Assembly: GCA_910575155.1 (NCBI GenBank)
Contig: CAJTDX010000003.1
Coordinates: 1 to 64,000 of the forward strand
Direction: 5' to 3'
DNA: 64,000 bases
DNA from: Lachnospiraceae bacterium
GTDB taxonomy: Bacteria; Bacillota; Clostridia; Lachnospirales; Lachnospiraceae
Both the position numbers and the translations under genes were made by a program. The notes beneath the pieces are model-generated. The model was not told the DNA's origin, did not search any database, and saw nothing but the letters and a program-made list of their open reading frames with translations. Shown in pieces: positions 9,434-17,413 of the stretch. The stretch's first letter is position 1; each line of letters begins with the position of its first letter.

Positions 9434-9871
9434 ATGAAAAATCTTACGCTTGAAAAACGTCAGCTTTGTGATATACAAGGTCGATTATTTGAACTTGTAC
9501 TAAAAAATGGGTATGATTGTCCGTTTTTTATAGAAACTTTTATGAATAGTAAAACGGCTGGTGCTCTTGATGATATCTATGACCGCTTGCAATGGGCTGG
9601 TGAAGAATATATTCTGGAAGAATTAAATGAAGAGGCACATGGGCTAAAAAAAAGCAGGTACAACTTATACCACGGAAGTGATGTACTGGGCAGGGTATAC
9701 TTATCGCTATTGGTATGATTATACCAACCAAAGCAGTTGTGAAATATATAAAATTGCTGATGCCAGGACAATGAATGTTGGTTTGGTTTTCATACCTTTG
9801 ATGTTGAAATGGCTATTGATGATTTGAGAGAGATTTATAATCAAAAATGTAATGGAAAATTAATGATGTAA
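9434..9871 (+). pseudogene. Hypothetical cargo gene with two frameshifts
   Basis: Begins MKNLTLEKRQLCDIQGRLFE and reads well to GLKKS at ~9655, where a run of eight A residues (9646-9653) breaks the frame. Removing one A continues the protein as TTEVMYWAGYTYRYWYDYTN... to ARTMN near 9778. A second shift near there is needed to reach FHTFDVEMAIDDLREIYNQ and the stop at 9869-9871. The reconstructed protein would be about 145 residues. Its start abuts the DUF3990 remnant, so the two were probably one operon, perhaps a toxin/antitoxin-type pair (inference). The family is unknown to me beyond being a gut-clostridial hypothetical. Confidence 0.6.
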
Positions 9872-9931
9872 TTTGAGAGATCAGAGAGACATTGTGATTT
9901 GAGTGCAGATAGGGAGGACTAAACCAAAAAA

Positions 9932-11572
9932 ATGAACATTTTTATCTACAGCAGGAAATCCAAATGGACCGGCAGGGGCGAGAGCGTGGAAAATCAGATT
10001 GCCATGTGCCGGGATTACATACAATACAACATAGAAGGGGCAAATCAGGCGGAAATTACGGTATTTGAAGATGAAGGGTATTCCGGGAAAAATACCAACC
10101 GCCCCCAGTTCCAGAAAATGATGCAGGAGATTAAAAAGGGAGGCTGCAATTACCTTGTCTGCTATAAACTGGACAGATTGGGGAGGAATATCGCAGACCT
10201 GGCAAATCTGGTGGAGACGTTGAATAAGCTGAACGTCTCCTTTATTAGTATTAAGGAGCGGTTTGATACTTCTACGCCTATCGGGAAGGCAATGTTATAT
10301 TTTGCAGGAGTTTTGGCGCAGATGGAGCGGGAGCAGATTGCAGAGCGCGTCCGCGACAATATGATTATGCTGGCAAGGAAGGGAAGATGGCTGGGAGGGA
10401 ATACTCCTCTGGGATTCCGCGCGGAAGCGGAGGAGAAAGTAGTTATTAATGGAAGAAATAAGAAATCTTTTCGGCTCGTTGTGGAAGAGGAAGAAATGAA
10501 GACTGTTCAGTTTATTTTTAAAGAGTATCTGGAAAAGCAGTCATTAATAGGGGTTGTAAAGTATTTCTTAAATCATGATATAAAAACAAAACGCGGAAAT
10601 GAGTATACGACTACAGCAATCAGGGATATTCTGACAAATCCGGTGTACTGCCGGGCAGACAGGGAGGCATACCAGTATTTTTGGAATCTGGGCTGCCAGG
10701 TATGTATGGACGAAGAGGAGGCAGATGGGAAATATGGGTTGATAGCTTATGCAAAGACATCCTCCACGCAGTATAAGAATAAGGGAAATGCGCCGGAAAA
10801 ATGGATTGTCGCCAAAGGGAAACACCCTGGAATTATATCAGGGAAGGACTTTTCCAAAATCCAGAATCTTCTTGTTAGGAATAGTTCCAAAGGGGAAGCC
10901 TGGCATAAGCCACAGAATCAGGTGGCGCTCTTGTCGGGAATCCTGCATTGCTCCTGCGGTCATCTGATGCGCCCGAAATATTATTCTGCTAAGCAGGTGA
11001 CGGAGCAGGGAGAGCGAAAGTTTTCTTATCTCTGTCCTTATAAGGACATGACCCATGGCGAGAAATGCTCCATGCCCAATGTCCAGGGCAATACTCTGGA
11101 TGAATTGGTGTGCAGGGAGGTGTTGCGCTATACAAAGGAAAACTCTAATATCCATCAAATGCTGCAAAAGGCGATGGAACGCATAGAAGATACAAAAGAA
11201 GAAAAGGTCACGTCAAAAGACCTCCTTGAGCGGGAGATACAGAAACGGAAAAAGGAAGTGCAGAATTTAATTTTTACCCTGGCAAAATCCGGCGGCGACC
11301 AGGAGTTTATCAGCCAGATTGAGCAGGAAGTGCTGAAATTGAATAAAGAATGTGCGGCTTTGGAGAAGGAAAAGGCAGAGATGGGTGAGGAGGGTGCAGA
11401 CATCCAGGGGGATAGGCAGCACCTTGCATTTTTGATGGAGCAGCTTTCTTCTTTTAAGAAGTTGTTCGATATGCTGAGTGTACCGGAGAAAAGGGAGTAT
11501 CTGCGGATGATACTGGATAAGGTTGTCTGGGATGGAGAACAGGCTCATATTTTTATCTATGGCAGCCATTGA
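9932..11572 (+). CDS. Large serine recombinase (integrase) of the element
   Basis: 546 residues. The N-terminal resolvase domain has the catalytic serine S7 in IYSRKS and the conserved YKLDRLGRN and GMAxxQMERE-type helix (FAGVLAQMEREQIAERVRDNM). A recombinase domain follows (LGFRAEAEE...TTTAIRDILTNPVYCR). A zinc ribbon then has cysteines in LHCSCGHLMRPKYY and YLCPYKDMTHGEKCSM, and a coiled-coil segment (~440-510) precedes the C-terminus. This is the arrangement of phage/ICE integrases that join attP to attB without homology. GGGAGG lies upstream of the ATG. The gene ends 87 bases before the right junction, as expected for the integrase of this element. Its base composition is richer in GC than the other element genes. 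Confidence 0.95.
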   Translation: MNIFIYSRKSKWTGRGESVENQIAMCRDYIQYNIEGANQAEITVFEDEGYSGKNTNRPQFQKMMQEIKKGGCNYLVCYKLDRLGRNIADLANLVETLNKLNVSFISIKERFDTSTPIGKAMLYFAGVLAQMEREQIAERVRDNMIMLARKGRWLGGNTPLGFRAEAEEKVVINGRNKKSFRLVVEEEEMKTVQFIFKEYLEKQSLIGVVKYFLNHDIKTKRGNEYTTTAIRDILTNPVYCRADREAYQYFWNLGCQVCMDEEEADGKYGLIAYAKTSSTQYKNKGNAPEKWIVAKGKHPGIISGKDFSKIQNLLVRNSSKGEAWHKPQNQVALLSGILHCSCGHLMRPKYYSAKQVTEQGERKFSYLCPYKDMTHGEKCSMPNVQGNTLDELVCREVLRYTKENSNIHQMLQKAMERIEDTKEEKVTSKDLLEREIQKRKKEVQNLIFTLAKSGGDQEFISQIEQEVLKLNKECAALEKEKAEMGEEGADIQGDRQHLAFLMEQLSSFKKLFDMLSVPEKREYLRMILDKVVWDGEQAHIFIYGSH

Positions 11573-11635
11573 TGGCAAAAGGGCGGAGAAATATCGGTGG
11601 CTGCCGGGGATTTTAGACAGACAAAAGGATGGTTT

Positions 11636-11674
11636 GTTTCCGCAGCTAAACCATTGCATTGCCGCAGCCGCTGG
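11636..11674. other. Right attachment junction
   Basis: The element arm GTTTCCGCAGCTAAACCAT (11636-11654), then TGCA, then TTGCCG (11659-11664), runs into host ATPase sequence CAGCCGCTGG, which encodes P-S-G-C on the minus strand. The arm pairs with 3698-3716 as an imperfect inverted repeat. Confidence 0.75.
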
Positions 11675-11798
11675 GACCGACAATTGCCAGAAAATCGCCT
11701 TTGTGAACCGTGAAATTTATATTGGATAACGCCGGGGTTTCTCCCTGCATAGAATGGTAGGAGTAGCCCACATGTTTGATTTCCATTAGTTTTTCCAT
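11646..11798 (-). pseudogene. ABC transporter ATPase, 5' part (interrupted by integrated element)
   Basis: Starts at ATG 11798 behind ATAAGGAGATTTC and reads MEKLMEIKHVGYSYHSMQGE..., then FLAIVGPSGCG; the next codons NAMV-stop belong to the element. It supplies the A-loop region (HVGYSYH) and the first half of Walker A. It is the N-terminus (46 residues) of the ATPase whose remainder is at 3064-3697. On its own it would make a 50-residue dead peptide. The promoter should lie in 11800-11950. Confidence 0.9.
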
Positions 11799-12061
11799 TG
11801 AAATCTCCTTATAAGTACTTACCATATTGTATGAGAAAAACGGCGGATTGTTATCTGTCAAACTATGAAAGAATCTCAGAAAAATACTCTGCATAGTCAT
11901 TGGGGCAGATCGTGCCAAAGAACAGAATATACGCTTCATAAAGCTTATGAGAATTTAGAAAAATTTTTTCGGGGACGACACATTCTGTCATCCGCGAATG
12001 GTATTCTATACCAGTAATCTAACAGGCGAGGGATGAGGATGTGGAAAGGAAGAACAGGAAC

Positions 12062-12283
12062 ATGAGGGAAACGGAAAAAGAAAAGGCGTTCCGGCAGGAA
12101 GGGTACGAAGAAAAAGTAAAAGAAGCGCTGGAAGAACTGTCCAGACTTACAGGCAGTAAAGAATGGACAGAAGTCAGAGAAATGGTGGAAAAAAATTTGG
12201 ATACCGTACAGAATATGGCTTTTATGGAAGGATACAAGTATGCAATCGCCGTATTGGAAGAAGGTATCGTTCATATGAAATAA
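12062..12283 (+). CDS. Small charged helical protein, unknown
   Basis: 73 residues from ATG 12062; a GTG at 12041 would add seven residues. The protein is Glu/Lys-rich and predicted helical (EKVKEALEELSRLTG, then FMEGYKYAIAVLEEGI). No family is recognised with confidence, though similar short proteins occur near phage or island borders in clostridia. It converges on the XRE regulator with only 16 bases between stops. An overlapping minus-strand frame (11945-12274) is aromatic-rich and non-protein-like, so the plus frame was chosen. Confidence 0.55.
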   Translation: MRETEKEKAFRQEGYEEKVKEALEELSRLTGSKEWTEVREMVEKNLDTVQNMAFMEGYKYAIAVLEEGIVHMK

Positions 12284-12299
12284 TGCCGGTCAGACAATT

Positions 12300-12581
12300 T
12301 TAAAGACGGTCTGTAATGTCGCGGATAATCTGCTGGACATGCTGCAGCTGTTCATCCGTCAGTCCGGTGATCTCCAGATAGCGGCGGTGATCCAGTCCCA
12401 GCAGATAATCTGTGCTTACAGAGAAAAATTTGGAAAGCTTTACCAGCATTTCAATAGAGGGAAGAATATTATCATTTTCCCAGTTCGAAACAGTTTGTTT
12501 GGAAACATTCAGTTCTTTTGCCAGCTGAACCTGGCTTAAATTGCGGGTGGTTCGTATTGTTCTGATAATTTCGCCAAACAT
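12300..12581 (-). CDS. XRE-family helix-turn-helix regulator
   Basis: 93 residues. The lambda-repressor-type HTH spans roughly residues 5-60: LSQVQLAKELNVSKQTVSNWENDNILPSIEMLVKLSKFFSVSTDYLLG. A short C-terminal helix (LTDEQLQHVQQIIRDI) probably dimerises. The start follows AAAAAGGAGACG. It is transcribed divergently from the WYL-led operon, and the ~240-base gap between them could contain operators for both regulators. Confidence 0.92.
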   Translation of the reverse strand: MFGEIIRTIRTTRNLSQVQLAKELNVSKQTVSNWENDNILPSIEMLVKLSKFFSVSTDYLLGLDHRRYLEITGLTDEQLQHVQQIIRDITDRL

Positions 12582-12635
12582 GGGATCGTCTCCTTTTTAA
12601 TAGTTTGCCCTTCAAGATACTTGATATAAAATATA

Positions 12636-12665
12636 TTTACAAAATACGAAAGTATGGTATTATAT
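12636..12665 (+). promoter_or_regulatory. Candidate promoter of the WYL/dynamin/HerA operon
   Basis: TTTACA (12636-12641) is followed by TATTAT at 16 bases or TTATAT at 18 bases. The spacer contains ATAC-GAAA-GTAT, a small dyad. Transcription would start near 12670, giving a leader of about 150 nt that includes the 12701-12771 inverted repeat. Confidence 0.5.
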
Positions 12666-12700
12666 AGAGTGTGAAGATTTTAAATGGCGGATACGCATAT

Positions 12701-12771
12701 ATTACTCCGGCGGTTAAATATCACAGTTTTTACTTGCCTAAATTTCCGCGATATGTAACCGCTGGAGTAAT
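12701..12771. promoter_or_regulatory. Long inverted repeat upstream of the WYL gene, candidate operator
   Basis: Arms ATTACTCCGGCGGTTA (12701-12716) and TAACCGCTGGAGTAAT (12756-12771) pair at 15 of 16 positions. After one mismatch pair they extend with ATATC/GATAT to 22-base arms and a 27-base centre. There is no T tract, so it is not a standard terminator. Its position 48 bases before the WYL regulator start suggests an autoregulatory site or an RNA switch in the leader. Confidence 0.65.
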
Positions 12772-12818
12772 AATTCAAATTAATATGGACAGTTGGAGGA
12801 AAATTTGGAGGATATTTC

Positions 12819-13766
12819 ATGGATAATGGAAAAATATACAGAGTTCTTTGCATATATACAAAATTGATGGGGGGTTATCTGGTAACGAAGGCCGAAGAAG
12901 CACAGAACCATGGTGTGAACGAGAGGACAATTCAAAGAGACATTGACGATATCAGAAATTTCATGGATTCTGATATAGAAAATACGGGCGTCATAAATTC
13001 TGTGGTATACGATCACAGAGACAAGGGATATCGTCTGGAGCGGGTTTACCAGCTTAAGCTGACCAACGGAGAGATTCTGGCTATCTGCAAAATACTTCTC
13101 GAAAGCAGAGCTTTGCGAAAGGAGGAAATGTCGGAAATCCTTGAAAAGCTGATATCCTGCTGCGTACCGGAAAAGAATCAGAAGCTTGTGAAAGAATTGA
13201 TCAGAAATGAAGAATTTCATTATGTGGAACCAAGGCATAAATCAAAGTTTCTTGATATCATGTGGGAGATCGGACAGGCTATCAGGAATTGTCAGTGTAT
13301 TGTGATAGATTATATGAGGACAAAAGATAAAACGGTGGTAAAACGGAAAGTAAAACCAGTAGCGATCATGTTTTCGGAATATTATTTTTATCTGACGGCT
13401 TTTATTGATGACAAAGAGGTTCAGAAAGATTTCGATGTGATCAACGATTCCTTCCCCACTATTTACCGGATCGACAGGATCAGGGGACTGCAGGTGCTGT
13501 CAAAAGAGCGGTTTCATATTCCCTACAGCAGCCGTTTTGAGGAAGGAGAGTTTCGTAAGCGGGTGCAGTTTATGTACGGCGGGAAACTGCAGAAAATTAA
13601 ATTCCGCTATTCTGGCAGTGATGTAGACGCTGTACTGGACAGGCTTCCCACAGCCAAAATTCTGGAGAATGACGCAGGAATTTATACGGTCAGCGCAGAG
13701 GTGTTCGGCAAGGGGATTGACATGTGGCTGAGAAGTCAGGGAGAGATGATCGAAGTATTAGAGTAG
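12819..13766 (+). CDS. WYL-domain transcriptional regulator
   Basis: 315 residues. The N-terminal winged HTH (RVLCIYTKLMGGYLVTK..., VNERTIQRDIDDIRNFM; residues ~5-55) is the DeoR/HTH_11 type. The middle is helical, and residues ~150-240 form the WYL domain (CIVIDYMRTKDKTVVKRKVKPVAIMFSEYYFYLTAF) with a C-terminal WCX-like extension (QKIKFRYSGSDVDAVLDRLP). WYL proteins sense nucleic acid or nucleotide ligands and often repress phage-defence operons (BrxR and CapW are examples). It is the first gene of the seven-gene cluster; the next gene starts 25 bases on. That it controls the cluster via the 12701-12771 repeat is inference. Confidence 0.93.
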   Translation: MDNGKIYRVLCIYTKLMGGYLVTKAEEAQNHGVNERTIQRDIDDIRNFMDSDIENTGVINSVVYDHRDKGYRLERVYQLKLTNGEILAICKILLESRALRKEEMSEILEKLISCCVPEKNQKLVKELIRNEEFHYVEPRHKSKFLDIMWEIGQAIRNCQCIVIDYMRTKDKTVVKRKVKPVAIMFSEYYFYLTAFIDDKEVQKDFDVINDSFPTIYRIDRIRGLQVLSKERFHIPYSSRFEEGEFRKRVQFMYGGKLQKIKFRYSGSDVDAVLDRLPTAKILENDAGIYTVSAEVFGKGIDMWLRSQGEMIEVLE

Positions 13767-13791
13767 TGGGACTACAGTTGGAGGAAACAGT

Positions 13792-15099
13792 ATGACAGAC
13801 GAAAGAGCGCAATTTACATCGTCATTGGATTTAAGCAAACATCCGATGATAAATGTGAAAGAGAAACTGAAGGAACAGTATTATTTCATATTGGAATATT
13901 TTGTAAAAAACCAGTTTGATCACAAGTTCACGGACGCGCGTCTGGAGCAGTACCGGACCATGCTGCTGATTAAGGGCGGACCGTCAGAGAAAAATCTGAA
14001 AACGGCAGGCTGTATCAAGTCTATGATAAACAGCCGCCTTCAGCCATGGAGAAAAAAATACCGTTACTGGCTTCTGTGTGATATCGCCCTGATTCTTATG
14101 AACGAAGAACGGACAGACCGTGCGGCGGAAGAAATGATGTCGTATATGTCGAAACGCCGGCAGCAGAAATTTGCAATACTGTTAAGGGCGTTAAAAGACG
14201 ATAACATGGATATTTCTCACCTTGCGTTTGCGGAAACGATGGTGGAGCAATACAGGAAGAACCGCAGATTTGGAGAACAGACGTTACACAGATATATTGT
14301 GACTGCAAATATGAGCGCCGGAAAATCAACATTAATCAATGCGCTGACCGGCAAGCTTTTGGCCAGGACGTCTCAGGAAGTTTGTACAGGCAATGTATGT
14401 TATATCTATAACAAAGTATTTGAGGACGGCGGGATTCATCTGGAAAACGAGGCTCTTACCATAAATGCGGATCAAAGGGAACTTGACAATTTCTCCTGGG
14501 ATTTAAAGACCAGCATTGCGGCATATTTTCAGACAATTTCACATACAGAACAACGTTTTTGTATTATAGATACGCCGGGGGTAAATTCAGCGATGAATCA
14601 AAACCACGGGAAGATCTCCAGGGAAGCGTTAAGTGCGGAATCGTACGAAAGAGTCATTTATGTTTTCAACGCAAGTAAATTGGGAACGGATGAGGAAATT
14701 GCGCATCTCAGATGGATTTCAGAAAATGTGCCCAAAGAAAAAATTATTTTTGTTGTGAACAAGCTTGATAACTTTAAGTCTGCGGACGACAGCATTTCCG
14801 ACAGCATGGAGGGTGTAAGGAATGATCTGGCGGCGTTTGGCTTTGAACATCCGATCCTCTGTCCGATCTCCGCATATTTTGCACTGCTCATCAAGATGAA
14901 GGCCAACGGCAGACAGATGACGGATGATGAGATGGATGAATATGCGCTTTATCTTAAAAAATTTAAAAAACCAGCGTACGATTTGTCAGGCTACTATGAA
15001 AATGCGCAGGTGGAAGCAGGTGACAGCGAGATTTTATCAATGAGTAAAAAATGCGGACTGTACGGTCTGGAAAAAATATTATTTGGAGGTACAACATGA
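13792..15099 (+). CDS. Dynamin-like GTPase A
   Basis: 435 residues, start preceded by TTGGAGG. The GTPase domain follows a helical N-terminal region (~1-165): G1/Walker A NMSAGKSTLINAL (M174, K178), G3 DTPG at D260, and G4 NKLD at N323. The MSAGKST form is typical of bacterial dynamin-like proteins. The C-terminus is short for the family (no long stalk or obvious membrane paddle), so it probably pairs with the longer GTPase B encoded next, as bacterial dynamin pairs do. Its stop overlaps the start of gene B by four bases (ATGA). It likely acts at a membrane together with the glycine-zipper protein (inference). Confidence 0.9.
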   Translation: MTDERAQFTSSLDLSKHPMINVKEKLKEQYYFILEYFVKNQFDHKFTDARLEQYRTMLLIKGGPSEKNLKTAGCIKSMINSRLQPWRKKYRYWLLCDIALILMNEERTDRAAEEMMSYMSKRRQQKFAILLRALKDDNMDISHLAFAETMVEQYRKNRRFGEQTLHRYIVTANMSAGKSTLINALTGKLLARTSQEVCTGNVCYIYNKVFEDGGIHLENEALTINADQRELDNFSWDLKTSIAAYFQTISHTEQRFCIIDTPGVNSAMNQNHGKISREALSAESYERVIYVFNASKLGTDEEIAHLRWISENVPKEKIIFVVNKLDNFKSADDSISDSMEGVRNDLAAFGFEHPILCPISAYFALLIKMKANGRQMTDDEMDEYALYLKKFKKPAYDLSGYYENAQVEAGDSEILSMSKKCGLYGLEKILFGGTT

Positions 15100-17399
15100 A
15101 AAAAGTATTTATTAAGTACAATCCCTATAACCTTGAAACTGAGATCACAGTGGACGATCAGAAATTAGCCCAGAACAGCAAGCTTGGAGAGAAGGCGGCG
15201 GCTCCGGATTCGCGGCTTCAGGATTGGGTGGAAGAGCTGCCGGATCTTCTGATTGACGAATACAACGATACGGATTTTGAGATTTTGTTCCACGGTACGC
15301 TTCTGGATTTTGAAGATCTTACAGAAGTATTCACATCAGCTTATGAGAAAGGAAAATTAACAGCCACGCTTGACAGAAAAGCGGCAAAGGAAACTTCTGA
15401 TAAAGAGAGCCTGATTGACGATGTGTTTGAAGAAATTCAGAAAGGGCCTTTTGACGAGCTCAGGGACGTGGAGATTATAAATGCGTTCCAGCATGCGAAA
15501 AGCAAAGATTTTGAAGTATGCGTGGTGGCAACGATGAGCGCCGGAAAATCTACCCTGATCAATTCCATGCTCAGGACGAAACTGATGCCCTCCAAACAGG
15601 AAGCCTGCACAGCCATTATTACCAAGATAAAAGACATCTCCTCCGACGGCGATTCCTGGCAGGCGGAAGTTTATAATAAAGAAAACAGAATGATTGAATC
15701 GCATCAGGAACTGTCTTACTCCACTATGGAGCGGCTGAATGGAGATGAAAACGTATCTGTTATAAAAATAAATGGAAACATTCCGTTTGTCTCAGCAGAA
15801 GACGTATCGCTTGTGCTGATAGACACGCCGGGTCCTAATAATTCCAGAGATCCGGAACATAAAAAAGTGCAAAGCGAATTTTTAAGTAAATCTTCAAAAT
15901 CCCTAGTCCTCTATATTATGGAGGGGACCTTTGGTTCCGATGACGACAACAATCTGCTGAGCCGTGTTGCCGAAAGTATGGAAGTCGGCGGAAAACAGTC
16001 AAAGGACCGGTTTATTTTTGTCGTCAATAAAATGGACGACCGCAAAAAAGAAGATGGGGACACCGAACAGACATTGGAACGGATTCGCGCTTATCTGAAG
16101 AAGCATGGCATTGCCAATCCCAATTTATTCCCGGCAGCAGCGCTTCCGGCTTTGAATATCCGCCTGATTGCAGGCGGCGCTGAAGTGGACGAGGATACTT
16201 TGGATGAGACAGAAATGAAAGTCCGTAAATTAAACAGGAAAAGTAATGAAGCGCTTCATTTTGAACGATATGCGTCGCTGCCCTCAAGCGTCCGCGGGGA
16301 GATTAACCGACAGCTTGACGAGGCGCAGGAAACGGGGGATAATAATAAAGAGGCCCTGATCCATACAGGCGTAGTTTCCATAGAGGCTGCCATACGCCAG
16401 TACGTGCAAAAGTATGCCAAGACAGCCAAAATTAAAAATATTGTGGACACTTTTATGCATAAGCTGGAGGAAGTTGGATGCTTTGAGGAGACAAAACAGG
16501 AATTAGCCAGGAATCGTGATGAGAGTGAAAAAATTGTAAAGCAAATTGCGCTGATCCGGAGAAAAGTGGATGATGTGAAATCAGCGAAGAAGTTTAAAGA
16601 AGCCGTGGACGACGCGGTTGTCAGGGTAAATGATGAAGCCAGGGACGTGATCGACGACATTGTCCAAAAATACCAGAACCGCATCACAAAACGTATTGAC
16701 AATGTCCGTGGAGAAGAGCTGGATATAGAAGAGGCAAAATATGAAGTAGAGAGGCTGGAAAAGTTTGCGAGAAAACTGGAACCTGATTTTCAGGCGGAAA
16801 TGGATGAATTAATTCGGGAGAATCTTTTGAATACAAGCAATGTGCTCCTGAAAGAATACAAGAAGAAACTTTCTTCTCTTACGCAGGAGCTGGACACAGG
16901 AGGGCTGTCCGGCATTAATATTGATCCGCTGAGGCTTATGGGAGGAAGCGTTGTCTCAGCAGATGATTTTTCCATAAACAAACTGATTCAGTCCAAGCAA
17001 GTGGAAGACGGAAAAAAGTGGGTAAAGAATGCGGATAGGAAATGGTATAAGCCATGGACCTGGTTCCTGGAAAAAGGATCTTACCAGCCCGATTACAAGA
17101 AAGTGAAATATGTCGACGGCTCTGAACTTGCACAGAAATTTTTGGCGCCCATTCAGGAAATTGTATTCGATAACGGCGACGCCGCGCATACGCATGCAAT
17201 AAAAGAGTCAAACAAAATTGTAGCTTTATTTAATAAGGAATTTAAACGATTGGATAGTGTATTAAAGGACAAACTAAAAGAGCTGGAAAGCTTTGCTACC
17301 GATCAGGAGAAGGCAGAGGAACGCATCAAAGAGTCTGAACGCAAATTAACATGGCTTGAGACCATAAAAACAAAAGTAGAATCGATACTTGAAATTTAA
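15096..17399 (+). CDS. Dynamin-like GTPase B
   Basis: 767 residues from ATG 15096, which has GGAGGT seven bases upstream; an earlier in-frame ATG at 15051 lacks one. Residues 1-~110 are an acidic N-terminal domain without recognised fold. The GTPase domain has G1 ATMSAGKSTLINSML (M147), G3 LIDTPGPN (D243) and G4 VNKMDD (N311). A long helical region follows (~450-767) with coiled-coil stretches (TKQELARNRDESEKIVKQIA, EERIKESERKLTWLE), the expected stalk, and an unusual Trp-rich insert (WVKNADRKWYKPWTWFLEKG) that could touch membrane. It has the full dynamin-like length, unlike gene A, and is translationally coupled to it. Confidence 0.9.
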   Translation: MKKVFIKYNPYNLETEITVDDQKLAQNSKLGEKAAAPDSRLQDWVEELPDLLIDEYNDTDFEILFHGTLLDFEDLTEVFTSAYEKGKLTATLDRKAAKETSDKESLIDDVFEEIQKGPFDELRDVEIINAFQHAKSKDFEVCVVATMSAGKSTLINSMLRTKLMPSKQEACTAIITKIKDISSDGDSWQAEVYNKENRMIESHQELSYSTMERLNGDENVSVIKINGNIPFVSAEDVSLVLIDTPGPNNSRDPEHKKVQSEFLSKSSKSLVLYIMEGTFGSDDDNNLLSRVAESMEVGGKQSKDRFIFVVNKMDDRKKEDGDTEQTLERIRAYLKKHGIANPNLFPAAALPALNIRLIAGGAEVDEDTLDETEMKVRKLNRKSNEALHFERYASLPSSVRGEINRQLDEAQETGDNNKEALIHTGVVSIEAAIRQYVQKYAKTAKIKNIVDTFMHKLEEVGCFEETKQELARNRDESEKIVKQIALIRRKVDDVKSAKKFKEAVDDAVVRVNDEARDVIDDIVQKYQNRITKRIDNVRGEELDIEEAKYEVERLEKFARKLEPDFQAEMDELIRENLLNTSNVLLKEYKKKLSSLTQELDTGGLSGINIDPLRLMGGSVVSADDFSINKLIQSKQVEDGKKWVKNADRKWYKPWTWFLEKGSYQPDYKKVKYVDGSELAQKFLAPIQEIVFDNGDAAHTHAIKESNKIVALFNKEFKRLDSVLKDKLKELESFATDQEKAEERIKESERKLTWLETIKTKVESILEI

Positions 17400-17413
17400 A
17401 GGAGGTACTGAAC

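Larger units (their letters stand above)
3692..11664 (+). mobile_element. Integrated ~8-kb serine-recombinase element inside an ABC ATPase gene
   Basis: The element is bounded by a direct repeat TTGCCG at 3692-3697 and 11659-11664, so one repeat plus insert is 7,967 bp. The host ATPase is split at exactly these points and is restored in frame by removing the insert. It encodes, in order, two short unknown proteins, a CHC2/Toprim primase-like protein, an AAA/PD-(D/E)XK protein, two degenerate genes and a large serine recombinase as the last gene next to the right end. No conjugation, capsid or terminase gene is present, so it is an integrative element of mobilisable or satellite character rather than a full ICE or prophage. 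The 4.2-9.9 kb part is visibly more AT-rich than the recombinase gene, suggesting a mosaic. Confidence 0.85.

Noticed and set aside
3692-11664. Prophage or full conjugative element
   Set aside because: No capsid, terminase, lysis, relaxase or type IV secretion gene in the 8 kb.
11945-12274. 109-aa minus-strand frame opposite the small helical protein
   Set aside because: Aromatic-rich, typical of antisense to Glu/Lys codons.
12701-12771. Reading the WYL-leader inverted repeat as a terminator
   Set aside because: No T tract on either strand and it lies between promoter and gene.
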